Below, piece by piece: positions 11,556 through 22,569 of a DNA stretch of 64,000 bases. The DNA is from Maratus speciosus. Lineage: Eukaryota > Arthropoda > Arachnida > Araneae > Salticidae. The translations under genes and the position numbers were made by a program. The DNA lies in NCBI GenBank assembly GCA_963932465.1, contig OZ010800.1, positions 37,252,352 through 37,316,351 on the forward strand, given 5' to 3'. Numbering within the stretch: position 1 is the first letter of the stretch; every line of letters starts with the position of its first letter. Below the pieces are notes generated by a model. It saw nothing but the letters and a program-made list of their open reading frames with translations. It was not told where the DNA came from and ran no database searches.

Positions 11556-12900
11556 TATATATATATATATATATATATCTGACCTTTGTCACACTGTAAC
11601 TCTCGTATTTATGAACCGATTTGGATGTAATTCGGTGTGTACATAGTACATACCAATGTCTCAACCGAGTTTGTTGGCCAGCTTCATCCGCCATTTTGTT
11701 TCAAAATGGCGGCCATTTACAATTTTTAAAAAAGTTTAATTTTGAAAAATGGTACCAAAAAATTGAAAATGGAAAAATATTTTTTCTTATGTATTTGACC
11801 TTTATACAAAGATTCCGGAGCAGTTTTTGTTTCGTCTATATCTTAAAAAATGGCTGAGTTATAGCATTTTGAATTTCTAGCGTGGCTTACATTTTGAAAC
11901 GTCCTGAATTTTGTCACGCGATAAAAGGCGTATTTATGAACCGATTTGTATGAAACTTCGTTTATACATAGTACATACCAATATCTCGACCGAGTTCGTT
12001 GGCCAGCTTCATCCGCCATCTTCTTTAAAAATGGCGGCCATTTAAATTTTTAAGAAAAATTTAAATTTGAAATGTGGTACCAAAAAATTGAAAATTGAAA
12101 AAATATTTTTATCTTATGTATTTGACCTTTATACAAAGATTCCGGAGCAGTTTTTGTTTCGTCTATATCTTAAAAAATGGCTGAGTTATAGCATTTTGAA
12201 TTTCTATTGTAGCTGACATTTTAAAACGACCTGATTTTTTTCACGCGATAACAGGCGTATTTATGAACCGATTTGGATGTAACTTCGTCTGTACATAGCA
12301 CATACCAATGTCTCGACCGAGTTCGTTGGCCAGCTTCATTCGCCATCTTGTTTCAAAAGGGTTGCCATTAAATAAAATTAAATTTAAAATTTAAAATGAT
12401 GTATTAAAAAATTGGAAAATTAAAATGATTTTTTTATGTGTTTAGCCTTGATACAAAGATTCCGGAGCAGTTTTTGTTTCTGAAAATTTGTTCTTTTGTT
12501 TATATCTTAAAAAATGGTTGAATTATAGCACTTTGAATTTCAAGCATGGCTAACATTTTGAAACGATCTTGTATTTTTCACGCTATAACACGTATTCGCC
12601 TATTTCGATGTAAGAAGGCATGTGGATAGTATACATCAATATCTCGACAAGTTTGCTGGTCAGCTTCATCAGCCATTTTGTTTCAAAATGGCGGCCATTA
12701 AATTAAAAAAATATATATTTAAAGTGAGGTGCAAAAAAATTAGGAATTGAAAAAGGTTTCTTTCTTAAATATTTGTCCTTGATATAAGGATTCAGGAGCA
12801 TTTTTTGTTTGTCTTTATCTTAAAAAATGGCTCAGATATAGCAATTTCTAATGTGGGTGACATTTTGAAAAATCTGATTTTTTGCCTCCATATAAATTTT
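11556..12900 (+). mobile_element. HINE-A copy A5: tandem-unit array without ends
   Basis: A TA run at 11557-11578 leads into the junction 'tctgacctttgtcacac' and four ~325-bp units (landmarks near 11603, 11930, 12257 and 12592), in the same order of variants as A1 and A3. It stops near 12895 at TTTTTTGCCT, just where A1 and A3 go on into their last unit. Neither the 5' palindrome nor the 3' hairpin is present. Confidence 0.75.
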
Positions 12901-13131
12901 AACAATATATATATTGCGAGAATGTGAGCTATTAACATTAATTGAAAAAAAATAGTTTCTCATTGATGAGAAATAATTAATTAGTTCGCTTTTTACGCAG
13001 TCGGGTTTTTTGATTTTTTAAATTTAATTGTTTATTACGCCTTTCCATCCGCCGAACTCGAACCTTGGTATTCGCCATTAGAGGATAAATCCTCTGCCTC
13101 TTACAACAACTGGCAATATACAATGACTTGG
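12901..13131. other. Spacer with a weak tRNA-like B box
   Basis: On the minus strand around 13110-13040 the phrase GGTTCGAGTTC resembles a pol III B box. It lies downstream of a potential stem AGAGGA-ttta-TCCTCT. No complete cloverleaf can be drawn. This may be a decayed SINE head or chance. Confidence 0.3.
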
Positions 13132-14595
13132 TTAGGGGCTGTCCATAAATGATGTCACACTTTTTTCAATATTTTTACCCCCCCCCTTTTTCACATAGTG
13201 TCACACTTCAATATACCCCTTTCCCCTTGTCACATGTTACGCTATATTACATAAACATACACTTGCAGTTTAGATACAAAGTACTACATCATAGATCATT
13301 TTTCAAATTTTATTTTTAAACTTTAACTATGTGTTTTAATAACATTTGTGAGCATACGAATAAAAATGATTCGTGTACTTATTTTGCATGAAATAAGAGT
13401 AAGGTTTAGAACAAAAACAATTAACATACAATAATAATAAAATATTAATATGAAATAGAAATTGAAAAGAGTAGTATTTTGGAATTTGAAATGGAATTTA
13501 ATATATTTGGCTTTAAATCTCATCTTTACTTTATGAACACAAAATACATTAATTTCAAAATTTAATCTGCGGATTTTTAATGTTTTTATTTTAACCAAAA
13601 TGTGTGATGTCACACTTCTTCCTACCCCCTCCCCCCACTTGTCACAAACAAGTGGGGGGGGGAGAGGTCAAAAACTTGTCACAGACATCAAGCCCTTGAC
13701 ACTGGACATGGTGTCAAAGGTCGTGTGCTCCCTCCTTCGAGACCTGATTAATGGCTTGGAGAGGGGGAAGGAAAATTTGTATTATTTTTCAAATATCTGG
13801 AGTTTAAATAAATTTACGCAATTTTTTTGTTTGTATGAATAGCTGAAAACATACACTTTCTTACGCACTTTTTAAAATTTTAAAACTCCAAATAGTTTTG
13901 AAGTTACATGATGTTAAACACATTTCGTTTGCTTCTTAAGATTTTATCACTAAATTAAAAAATGAGTATTTATTTAAAAATTATTTTATCAAGTAAAACA
14001 GAAAACTGCATCTTTTAAGAAGAGCACACAGAAAAAATGAGTTAAAAATATTAATTTTCTGACGAGTTATTTGATAAATACGAATGCATTCCACGGCCAT
14101 TTTTTTTAACATGGGAGAGGTAAATCTCAAATCTTACTGATCCGGACCCAAGTTGGCTCCCGGACTTTATTGATTTAAAAACTGGAGACAGTTTATGTTT
14201 AAGCTTCCTTTGAACACGTTTTTGAGGGACAAAAAAATTTTGTTTGAGCTACAAACTGAAAAATGTTATAAACAAAAACAAACTCTGAGGTGGCTATTTT
14301 TTTTATGAAGTTCGCCCCGGCTTTATACCATTTAAAATCTAAAAACAACAGAGGCTTGAGCGTCCGTCGTTAGAGCGACAAGCCGTGAAAAGTTATAAGC
14401 AAAAACAAACTGCGAGGGTTTTTTGTAAAGTTGTCCCTAACTTTATGGCATATAAAAACTGAAAACAGTATTCGTTTGAGCGTTGTTTGAGTGAGAATAA
14501 ATTTTATTTGAGCAACAATATTTTCAAAGTTCTAAAGCATTCTTTTTACGGGGGGAAGGGTGGGAGTAACTTCACAGTTTATATACAGCCCCTTA
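13132..14595. mobile_element. Possible element with GGGGCTGT ends
   Basis: The left edge TTAGGGGCTGTCCATAAATG (13132) is a terminal phrase I know from widespread arthropod MITEs. An inverted counterpart, TATACAGCCCCTTAA, ends near 14595. Inside are CCCCC/GGGGG tracts with a TGTCACA motif (13140-13230 and 13605-13690). The region 13990-14150 resembles one terminal repeat of the 41601-44054 element. The pairing of the two ends is inference. No coding sequence is visible. Confidence 0.4.
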
Positions 14596-15660
14596 AATGA
14601 AATTCTGATTATGCCATACGTTTGAGAGGCACAATTAGTCGTTTGAGCGATTGAAATTTTTGTTTGAGCAACAATATTTTTACAGTTATAAAGAATTCTT
14701 TTTCCCAGATTTCACAGTTTCAAAAAGAACTATATTATCTAAATTCTATAAAATCGGCCAGGGGAGGCTATTCACAAAATGCAGGGCCATCTGTATTTGT
14801 TTGCTTCCGTCATATGCATATCTGCATGTCACGTTTTTCAGTTTGTCACTCAAACTACGGTCAAACCTATACTGCTTTGAGTTTGTAATTCCCATAAAGT
14901 CGGGTAGGGGTAGGGGCGCTCCGAGTTTGTTTTGTACTTATAACTTTTTCACTTTGTCGCTCAAACGAAAATTTCTGCCCCTCAAACGCGCTCAAATCAA
15001 TACTGTTTTCGGTTTTAAATTTCCTTAAAGTCGGGCCGGGGGTAGGGGTCACAAAATGTAGACCCCGAGTTTTATTTTGCTTATAAGCCTATTTCAGTTT
15101 CTCGGTCAACCGAAAATTTTTGTTGCTCAAATATATGATGTTTTCAATTTTTTTTTCCCCATGAAGTAGGTGGGCCAGCTTCATAAAAAATATGCCTCCT
15201 CCAAATTATTTTTTTTTTTTTTTTGCTTAGAACTTTTTTAGTTTGTTGCTCCAACGCACTCAAACGACGCCCAAACTTCGCTCAAACCTATGATGTTTTC
15301 AGTTTTTCAATTCCATATTGACGGGTGAGGGAGCAAATTCAGAAGAATTAACCTCCACCCTCCGAGTTTGGTTTTGCTTATATTTTCTTTCAGTTTGTCA
15401 CTGCAACGAAAACTTGGTCGCTCAAACCAATGCTGGTTTCAGTTTTCAAAAATTTATAAAATCACGGGTGTGTGGGGGTGGGGAGGGGTGACTTCACAAA
15501 AAGTAGCCTCGAGTTTTATTTTACTAAAAACTTTTCCAGTTTGTTTCTCAAACGAACATAATTTTTTCGCTCAAACTTAAACTGTTTTCAGTTTTTAAAT
15601 CCCATAAAGTCGGGGGAGGAGGGGAGGTAGTTCGCAGACCTCCTTGAGACTTATAAGTTG
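14100..15660. repeat. Degenerate inverted tandem repeats (foldback-like)
   Basis: Left half (~14100-14740) repeats 'gtttgag(c)...aaactga'. Right half (~14800-15660) repeats the complement 'cagttt...ctcaaac' with 'cataaagtcgggg' and GGGGAGGGG tracts, at roughly 130-170 bp spacing. The halves are inverted relative to each other, as in foldback elements whose long terminal repeats are themselves tandem. ORFs across it are artefacts of the repeats. Confidence 0.6.
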
Positions 15661-15764
15661 TGACATTAATGATAATAGAGAGTTATAAGGAAAAGAAATT
15701 AAAGTACTACATGGTACTATTTGGCTATCCTTGGTGGTAAGGCTATCCTTCGTTAAAAATCAAT

Positions 15765-16950
15765 CGCCAAACTATAAGATTAAATGCCAATAATGGTTGA
15801 TCGCAAATGTCACATTCACTTTATAGTCCGAGTGCTACACGACCAAAATAAGGTGAAAATTGCAAATCGTGATAAGAATGTACCGATTGGTGAGTATTTA
15901 CTTTATATTAATACAATGCATTTCAGAGGGGGAGGCATCGCGCAAAGTCGTGGGAATTCAAGATGGCGGCTGTTATTCAAAATGGCGTCATTTTCTAAAT
16001 TTTCTTATTATCCATCATATAAATTATGTTTTCGGTCAATTTCGATGTTTTTAACGTCAAAACTTTCGTTTCTAATACTTTACATCATAGTTGAATGAGT
16101 TTATGAATTCAGTTTGTCTGTTTGTTTGTCTGCCTGTCTGCTTGCCATTCCATGCTCTAATGCGCTGAAATATATATCGCTACTCGCTTAAATTCACACA
16201 GATTTTCATGTAATTTATATATATCATTGATTATTGAAGTTTATAATAACATGTTCCGAATAAAAATCGAAGTGTGTAGCTTTTATAGTTCGTTTAGAGG
16301 GCCCTCAAAAGAATTCCATTACGTTATTGCCTATTAGTCCGGGTGCTACGGTTAAGAAAACTGCAAATCGTGAGAAGAATATACCAATTGGTGAATATCT
16401 ACTTTATATTAATACAATCCGTACAAGAGGGGGAGGCATCGCGTAAAGTCGTAGCAATCCAAGATATTGGCTGTTATTCAAGATGGCATCATTTTCTGAA
16501 TTTCCTTAATATCCATCATATAAATGTATGTCTCAGGTCGATTTCGATTATTTTAACGTTAAAATTTTCATTTCTAATACTTTCCGTCATAGTTGAATGA
16601 GTTTATGAATTCAGTTTGCCTGTTTGTTTGTCTGCTTGCCATTCCATGCTCAAACTCGCTTAAATTCACTCAGATTGTCATGTAATTTATGTATGTCATT
16701 GATTATTGAAGTTTAAAATAACATGTTCCGAATAAAAATTGAAGTGTATAGCTTTTATAGTCCGTTTACAGGGCTCTCAAAAGAATTCCATTGCGTTACT
16801 GTCTATTTGTCCGTCTCCTACGATTGAGAAAACTGCAGATCGTGAGAAGAATATGCCGATTGGTGAGTATGTACTTTATATTAATACAATCCATATAACA
16901 GGGGGAGGTATCACGTAAACTCGTGGGAATTCAAGATGGTGGCTGTTGTA
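15765..16950 (+). repeat. ~0.5-kb tandem units, two and a half copies
   Basis: Units begin near 15826, 16338 and 16810 with 'tccg(a/g)gtgctac...gcaaatcgtga(g/t)aagaat'. They contain the phrase CAAGATGGCGGCTGTTATTC, and the first two contain GTCTGTTTGTTTGTCTG. Upstream, 15765-15824 (gattaaatgccaataatgg...) has a near-identical copy at about 55198-55247, marking a dispersed-family edge. Short ORFs here recur between units and are repeat products. Confidence 0.7.
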
Positions 16951-17560
16951 AGCTGTGGCAATTGGAAGAAAAAAGGTAATGTCTTTACTAGGATTTCATG
17001 CTTCACAAGATGTGACACAAATCCTGGTTTCACACGAAAACAAAAAAGTCAGCTTGGAAGACATGGATACTATTTAAAGAAGCTAATACTGCATTTTTAT
17101 ACATATTAAAACCACAAACTTCCATTCCTGAAAATATTTTAGAAAAATTCGTAGTATTGTTGTACTGTTCAACAAGCAACAGCATAAGTGTCAATGATGC
17201 AAGATAATAATTGTTTATGACAAGAACTCGTTTTCTTGAACATCTTCCACCAACCAAGGGTACATTACAACAGTATATTTTACGCAGTGCTTTCCAAGCT
17301 GGACACATTTGGAGACAAACAGATCAGCGTGAAATATATTTAACCTCTCCAAAATAATGGGGATGGTGTTTGGATAATTTATCATGAAAAATAAAATCAT
17401 CGAAGTTGCCATAGATTGCAGTTTCTGTTGAAGAGTTAGTAAAATGTATGTGCAAAATGTGTAAAAATAAGTGTAGCTGTAGAAAGGTTGGACTTTCTTA
17501 CACATTACTGTGCAACTGCAAAAACGAATGTGAAAAATATTATGATACAAAGTGAAGTTT
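16950..17560 (+). pseudogene. Decayed coding fragment with cysteine-rich tail, unnamed repeated invertebrate family
   Basis: Readable plus-strand pieces in changing frames, in order: FTRCDTNPGFTRK, then FLYILKPQTSIPENILEKFV with VLLYCSTS, then LPPTKGTLQQYILRSAFQAG, then a WGW motif. A cysteine cluster (KCMCKMCKNKCSCRK...LLCNCKN) closes it. I recognise the order from hypothetical proteins repeated across arthropod and cnidarian genomes (GCDT...FVVLLYDRTS...PPT..AL.QH..RA..QAG..WG, then a Cys-rich end). I know no established name or function. Several stops and frameshifts interrupt it. It lies between inverted repeat arms (16806-16950 and 17828-17985), so it may be the internal gene or a captured gene of that element. 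Confidence 0.6.
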
Positions 17561-17699
17561 TTATATTCTCTAACTTTAAATGTAACATGCAATTTTTTTT
17601 TAATATCTTGTATAATTAAGGTATCAATAAAAATGCATTTTTGTTATTTATTTATTCCTCTCATTTTCCTCACTATAAAATACAAAAATACTTTAATAA

Positions 17700-17985
17700 T
17701 TGTCCTATTTTCATTGCGTATTTATGATATTAAAATGGGAATTTTTCGGTTAAAAAATATCGAAATTGACATCATAGACACTTTTATATCATGTATAGAA
17801 ATTAAAATGCAAACAAATTTGAATAACAGCCGCCATCTTGAACTCCTATGAATTTGCACGATGCCTCAACTTCTTATATGCATTGCATTAATATGAAGTA
17901 GATACCGACCATTCGGGATATCTTTATCGCAAAATGCAGTTTTTTCATACCTAGCAGCTCCACTAATAACAGTTGATTTAACTGA
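17700..17985 (-). repeat. Inverted arm matching the 15.8-16.9 kb units
   Basis: The reverse complement matches the unit start ('gtgctac...aaaactgca') and the phrase CAAGATGGCGGCTGTTATTC. It also matches the 'atcgaaattgac' segment. With 16806-16950 it brackets the pseudogene as a ~1.2-kb inverted-repeat element. Confidence 0.65.
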
Positions 17986-18298
17986 TGACCTTTATAGAAT
18001 TTATACATGAGGTACAAACTCACGTATTCTTTTTTTGTTGTGTCACTCTAAAATAACGATAAATACTATACACATCTTATTCCATAGTAAGTATCTTGTA
18101 GTGCACCTCACTGATGTATGTCAATTTGAATAAGTTTCAGAGAGTATGACATGATTAAAATACATTGCAAGCGATCCCCCCCCCCCTTATAGACAATAAC
18201 GTTGTCGGAGTTTCCTCTTAGTCCGCACAACTTTGAAGAAATTCCGTGCTATTTATATGCTGCCACCACCAATATGATTACGTGATATCGGTCACGCA
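17986..18298. other. Spacer before the Gypsy LTR
   Basis: This is AT-rich DNA with a C12 homopolymer at about 18177-18186. No gene is seen. Confidence 0.4.
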
Positions 18299-18989
18299 CT
18301 GAGAGAATTGTTTAAATGAAAACCAACGCTTCAATTAACTAAATTAACAGTTTATTTACACACTATTTACACAATACAAAACACTATTTACATTTAAAAC
18401 TCGGATGTAGGTGATCCGATTCAACATTAAATTAAATACAGTAAAGCTGGCTGTGTACTGTTAAAACTAAGTTATATCCCTCTCTCTATATACGCGTTAA
18501 ATTAGCTTTTCCGGAGATCAATCTCAATCTCCCAACATATGGGCTCTAAGCCTAAGCTCTGCGAGCCTCACTCAATCATACGCTCTATCCAAGAGCTATC
18601 CGCAGGAACTACTGTCCACTCTGCGCTCTCGGCTCCAACTGCCACGCTCCGTGCCAAAAACGACTGCTTTCCGCAACCTCTGCTTTTACTCAACGTAACC
18701 CCCCAGGGTTTCTACCAGTCTCGCATTCCACGCTCTTTTCCTCGTTCGTGGAATGCCTTTGTCTCCCCATCTTCAACAGACATCTCAAAAGGTCGGACAC
18801 ACCCCTCTCTAACCATGTTTTTTTCCCTTCATTCCATCTGTACATTTTCACCGGCTCAATCCAGTTTCAGATAAGGAAAGAATGTTACTTTGAAATTCCA
18901 GTACACAGGCCATACAATATATAATATATTAAGACAAAAAATAATATAGAACCCTAGTTCTAATAGCAGATGTTTCTCAGAACCTGACA
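18299..18989 (-). repeat. Gypsy 3' LTR (downstream edge approximate)
   Basis: On the minus strand the LTR begins TGTCAGG at 18989, directly after the polypurine tract. It contains a TATA-like GTATATAG near 18490 and an AAATAAAC-type polyadenylation signal near 18350. The far edge is my estimate (minus ...TCTCTCA at 18299), because no partner LTR exists for comparison. The plus-strand 111-residue ORF here is antisense noise. Confidence 0.6.
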
Positions 18990-19001
18990 CCCCCCACCTT
19001 A
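18990..19001 (-). other. Gypsy polypurine tract
   Basis: TAAGGTGGGGGG on the minus strand abuts the LTR start TGTCAGG. This is the expected plus-strand primer site. Confidence 0.75.
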
Positions 19002-19284
19002 GCGGAAAATATGCCATTTAGGGGCTAATTTTCCCCAAACATATAGTAATATCACAGAAGAGTTCAATAGTCTCTTTGCAGGTTCCTTCATTATTATTAT
19101 TACATATATATTTCAAGGTGTCTGAACATTATTTACTGACATCTCTAATGAACCGTGTACTAATATTATTATTACAGAAAACTACACATGCTAATACACT
19201 ATTATAAACACAAAATTCAAATACAATTACACATACATAAAAAAACAATTTGAAACGTGATGACATCCCTTTCAGGTTTGTCCA

Positions 19285-20019
19285 CTATTTAGTCACTGAT
19301 GCCGATGGGCTAGCAACTGGCTGCTCTTCCCAGCTCTTCCTATGTAGCCTAGAAATTGCATCAGCATTCAAATGTTGCGCTCCTGGACGATGAGAAATAC
19401 TCAGGTTCCAGCGTTGCAAGGCAAGAGCCCATCTAGTGAGTTTGGGGAACCTTGGGGTTGTTTCAGTGAGAAATTTTAATGGATTATGATCCGTTATGAT
19501 CTCAATTTGAGATCCATAGGTCCACTTTTCAAACTTCCGCAACCCGAAGAGAACACTCCAAGCCTCTTTCTCTATACTCGGCCAAGCACGCTGAGCCCCT
19601 GATAATTTCTGACTGGCAAAAGCTATCGGTTTAAACTGACCCTTTTCATCTTTTTGAGTAAGACAACATCCTACTGCCAGGTCGGAAGCATCGGCGTGAA
19701 GCTGATATTCCCGGATTACGGTAGGTGTAGCCAAACGCGTCACGTTACATAGCTCATCTTTAAGGGTATTAAATGCTTCTTCTGCCCTTTCATCCCATGG
19801 TACAGTATTTTTAACCTTCCCTTTAGTTAATTCAGTTAAAGGTATAGCAATTTCTGCATAATTTGGAATATAAGATCTGTAAAATCCCATTAATCCCAAA
19901 ACAGATCTAACTTCCTTTTTAGTTTTCGGTCTCTTTAAGTCACTTATTGCTCCTATTTTTTCCTCATCAGGTGCATGCATTCCACCCCCAATTACATGAC
20001 ATAAAAACTTTCTCTCCAA
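19285..20019 (-). pseudogene. pol: Gypsy RT C-terminus and RNase H
   Basis: This 244-residue frame covers the RT thumb/connection (KTKKEVRSVLGLMGFYRSYIP, ~35-55) and RNase H. RNase H residues are visible: LHADASD (first Asp), IEKEAWSVLFGLRKFEKW (Glu), ITDHNPLKF (Asp) and HRPGAQHLNADAISR. It stops soon after, and no integrase follows before the LTR, unlike the usual Gypsy order. The N-terminal join to the preceding frame needs a frameshift near 20000. Activity: RNase H degrades RNA in the RNA-DNA hybrid during reverse transcription. Confidence 0.85.
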
Positions 20020-20218
20020 ATTTACATTTGTCCAGCCTAATCGTAAAATTTCTATTTTTAAGTTCTTCTATGACAGACCTAACATGCTCACAATGCTCTT
20101 CCCAGGTGTCGGAGAAAATGATGACATCATCAATATATGCTTGTGCATACCTCCGATGACCTTGAAGAACCTCATTCATATCTTTTTGGAACGTAGCAGC
20201 CGCCCGGATAAACGCCAC
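19967..20218 (-). pseudogene. pol: Gypsy RT catalytic segment
   Basis: This 83-residue frame carries the RT active-site block YIDDVIIFSDTWEEH (Y-x-DD) after ATFQKDMNEVLQGHRRY. The motif that normally precedes ATFQK (PFGL) is missing. The sequence passes from a YQWR-like codon run near 20225 straight into ATFQK, so about five codons are lost. A frameshift separates it from the next segment. Confidence 0.85.
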
Positions 20219-20270
20219 TGATAAGTCCCATTATGAGTTGTAAACGCTGTCAAATGTTTACATTCCTCAG

Positions 20271-20591
20271 CTATTTTGATCTGCCAATAACCCCCCAATA
20301 AATCAATCGAAGATAAATATTTAGCTTCCCCGCAGTATACATGATTTCCTGCGAATATTTCATAGGAAATGTTGGGACCTGCGTTACTGAATTTAAAGCT
20401 CTATAATCTATACAAAGCCTAACAGTTGCGTCTTTTTTCACCACACAAACAATTGGATGACTAATTTCTGCATTTGACACTTCAATTAGATTTAATTCTA
20501 ATAACTCCTGAATCTGTGTATCTACTTCCTCTTTATAAGCAACATGTACACTATATAACTTTGGCTTTTTCCTTGCCACACCCGGTTTCAA
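20271..20591 (-). pseudogene. pol: Gypsy RT N-terminal part
   Basis: The frame includes VDTQIQELLELNLIEVSNAE, PIVCVVKKDATVRLCIDYRAL and the start of palm motif A, which goes out of frame near 20320. Upstream, the same frame is closed only by a TAG at 20604-20606, so the RT and the zinc-module ORF were once one polyprotein. Confidence 0.85.
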
Positions 20592-20603
20592 ATCAATACG
20601 GTG

Positions 20604-21344
20604 CTACCCTACTTCCACTGGTCGCACAGGACCCATAAATACCTCTTTATCCTCCCTTAAAATGGACTTTATATCATTGACTTGACTATTCGATAACCCT
20701 TTTATTTCGAACCTTTCTATGTCCCGTTCTACCTCTTGCTCCCGGTTTAAAATAGGAATTTCCCCAACTTCTGCAAATTCCTCATCACCTTCAAAAACAA
20801 TATTGACTATGTTACACCTGACCATAAATTCCCCTTTATTTTGATATACATACTTTTTGCTACCATCCGCCCTCTCAACTAAAACTCTATCACGCACTTT
20901 CACTTTTCTAGATAATTGACATTCTAGACACGATTTACAAAACTTTTTTGCTTCTTTGGCCATACCTTCCCAATAAAAAGATTGCCTAATTCTCTCTAAG
21001 GTTTTCTTTGCCGCGTGATGTTCTCCCTCATTAGAAACATGCGCTGACTTTAAGAATCCTTCTCTTTTGACTTTAGGCACTACTAATTGAGCTATAGCTT
21101 CTCCTATAAATTTATCTTTATGATACAATAAGTCCTTTTCAATATAATAACCCCCTTTATCAATTTTAGCTAATTCCCAAGCTCTCTCTAACTCTTTACA
21201 TTTCAATTGGGATTTCTTAAATATATTTGAATTGCTTATCGAAACATTACCATTTCCCTCTACTTCCGTCTTTTCTACATTTTGACTTTGTAAATTTCCC
21301 GATCTCGTTTCTATTGCGTAAATATTGCAATTATCGTGACTCAC
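20604..21344 (-). pseudogene. pol: Integrase-type H2C2 zinc module between protease and RT
   Basis: This 246-residue frame contains an integrase N-terminal zinc domain at ~85-145: LVVPKVKREGFLKSAHVSNE, then HHAAKKTLERIRQSFYWEGM, then CKSCLECQ. Zinc ligands are likely H102, H109, C139 and C142. The text then passes directly to RDRVLVERADGSKK, which resembles an integrase C-terminal region, and to a pre-RT linker (QVNDIKSILREDKEVF). No catalytic DDE core is present. A domain order with integrase before RT is known in the Gmr1 type of Gypsy elements. I infer that this copy, or its lineage, lost the core by internal deletion. Confidence 0.7.
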
Positions 21345-21789
21345 ATCTTTGTAAAATTACCTGCTCATTAATATTATCGGTCACCGCGCAAAGTACTTCC
21401 TGATGAATTATATTAGTTTGTCCGAATTGCGAAATAGCTAATGGTAATTTAACCGACGGTGATTTAACTGCTTCACCAAATAATCCTTGTAAATAAATAC
21501 TACCCGCTCCTTTTAATTTCTCTTCCGATACCAAATCTTTATGAACGACACTAATTTCACATCCAGAATCAACCAATCCTTTTGCTTTTTGCCCATTTAC
21601 ACTAACTTCAATTTTCTCGAGTTTATTTAACTTCTCACCAATAACAGTAGTTCGCTGTTCGGCCTTTGCCGATATCCTCGCCATAATAGCTCCTTTAGGT
21701 AACTCTTTATTTCCTTTCACGACAATCTTATTTACACCCGCTTTCTGTTCACGCCCTTTACTACCATTATTATTTCCCTCATTACCCAC
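21331..21789 (-). pseudogene. Gypsy gag tail and aspartic protease
   Basis: After a low-complexity gag tail (NEGNNNGSKGREQK), the retropepsin-like motif GLVDSGCEISVVHKDLV lies at about residues 71-87, with Asp-Ser-Gly as catalytic triad. The frame ends shortly after a VTDNINEQVIL segment and shifts to the zinc-module frame near 21340. The upstream edge is the BEL LTR. The reading frame matches the gag frame on the far side of BEL. Confidence 0.8.
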
Positions 21790-21797
21790 TTTATTAC

Positions 21798-22131
21798 TGA
21801 AGAAAATTTCAAAGACAGTCGAACATCAACTCAAAGAAGGAGGTGCTTTCTGGATTCTTTTCTTTAATTATTTTGATGAATATTTACAGATGCATGGTTC
21901 TATACATATATACAATAAAAGATTATCAAACACTTGATGTGGTTCTTCGAAATAAGGGAGGCTTAGCCTCATCAACAACTGTAAAAATATTACAGCGATC
22001 ATGCTTTTTTAAATCACAACATTGCTTCGTTTCGTTCCAGCCACAACAATACAAAGTCGCATTCTAAGGTGGGATGCGCGCGCATCGCCCGACCTTCGTT
22101 GTCATGGGAGCAGAGAAAAAGTTTCTCTTCA
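21798..22131 (-). repeat. BEL 3' LTR
   Basis: It matches 27966-28299 base for base as far as I can read. The ends are TGAAG at the low-coordinate side and CTTCA at the high side. A 74-residue ORF appears in both LTRs only because they are identical. Confidence 0.95.
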
Positions 22132-22143
22132 CACTCCCCACCT
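22132..22143 (-). other. BEL polypurine tract
   Basis: AGGTGGGGAGTG on the minus strand lies immediately before the 3' LTR. It is the expected second-strand primer. Confidence 0.8.
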
Positions 22144-22569
22144 GAACTCTTAAAGAGTTCACAAATCAGAATTCCATCATAAAATCATAAAAATTCAATT
22201 TTTCGTATCAGTGGTTCAGTAATCTAATACAATTTTTAAAATTCGAATACAAAATACTAAATGTAAGAATTCAAACAATATCTAATTAATCACTTAATTA
22301 GTCAAATTCAAAATATCAATAAATTCTAAATAAAACACTTTAAATTACACAGTAAAAATAATGACTGTTAAATAACACACATAATTTTTTTTTTCAGTTA
22401 AATCATACTTACTTATACTACCAAAATTCAAAGATTCTATATATAAATAAGACTAAAAATCAAAAAAGAGAAAGAAAATATTTAGAGTCCTAAATGCAGA
22501 AAAAACAAACTAAATAAATGTCTATAAAAGTTTATGAATGTTCATAAAAAGTCTGCAAAAAGTCACTTG
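22144..22569 (-). other. BEL 3' untranslated region
   Basis: About 425 bp of AT-rich sequence lies between the end of the integrase ORF and the polypurine tract. I see no ORF and nothing env-like. Confidence 0.7.

Noticed and set aside
13040..13110. Possible tRNA gene on the minus strand
   Set aside because: Only a B-box-like stretch and one stem are visible; no acceptor stem or D arm can be drawn.
13600..13842. 80-residue plus ORF containing SGGGRGQ
   Set aside because: It comes from C/G tracts of a MITE; composition is repeat-driven.
18539..18874. 111-residue plus ORF with balanced composition
   Set aside because: It lies antisense within the Gypsy 3' LTR and has no recognisable domain.
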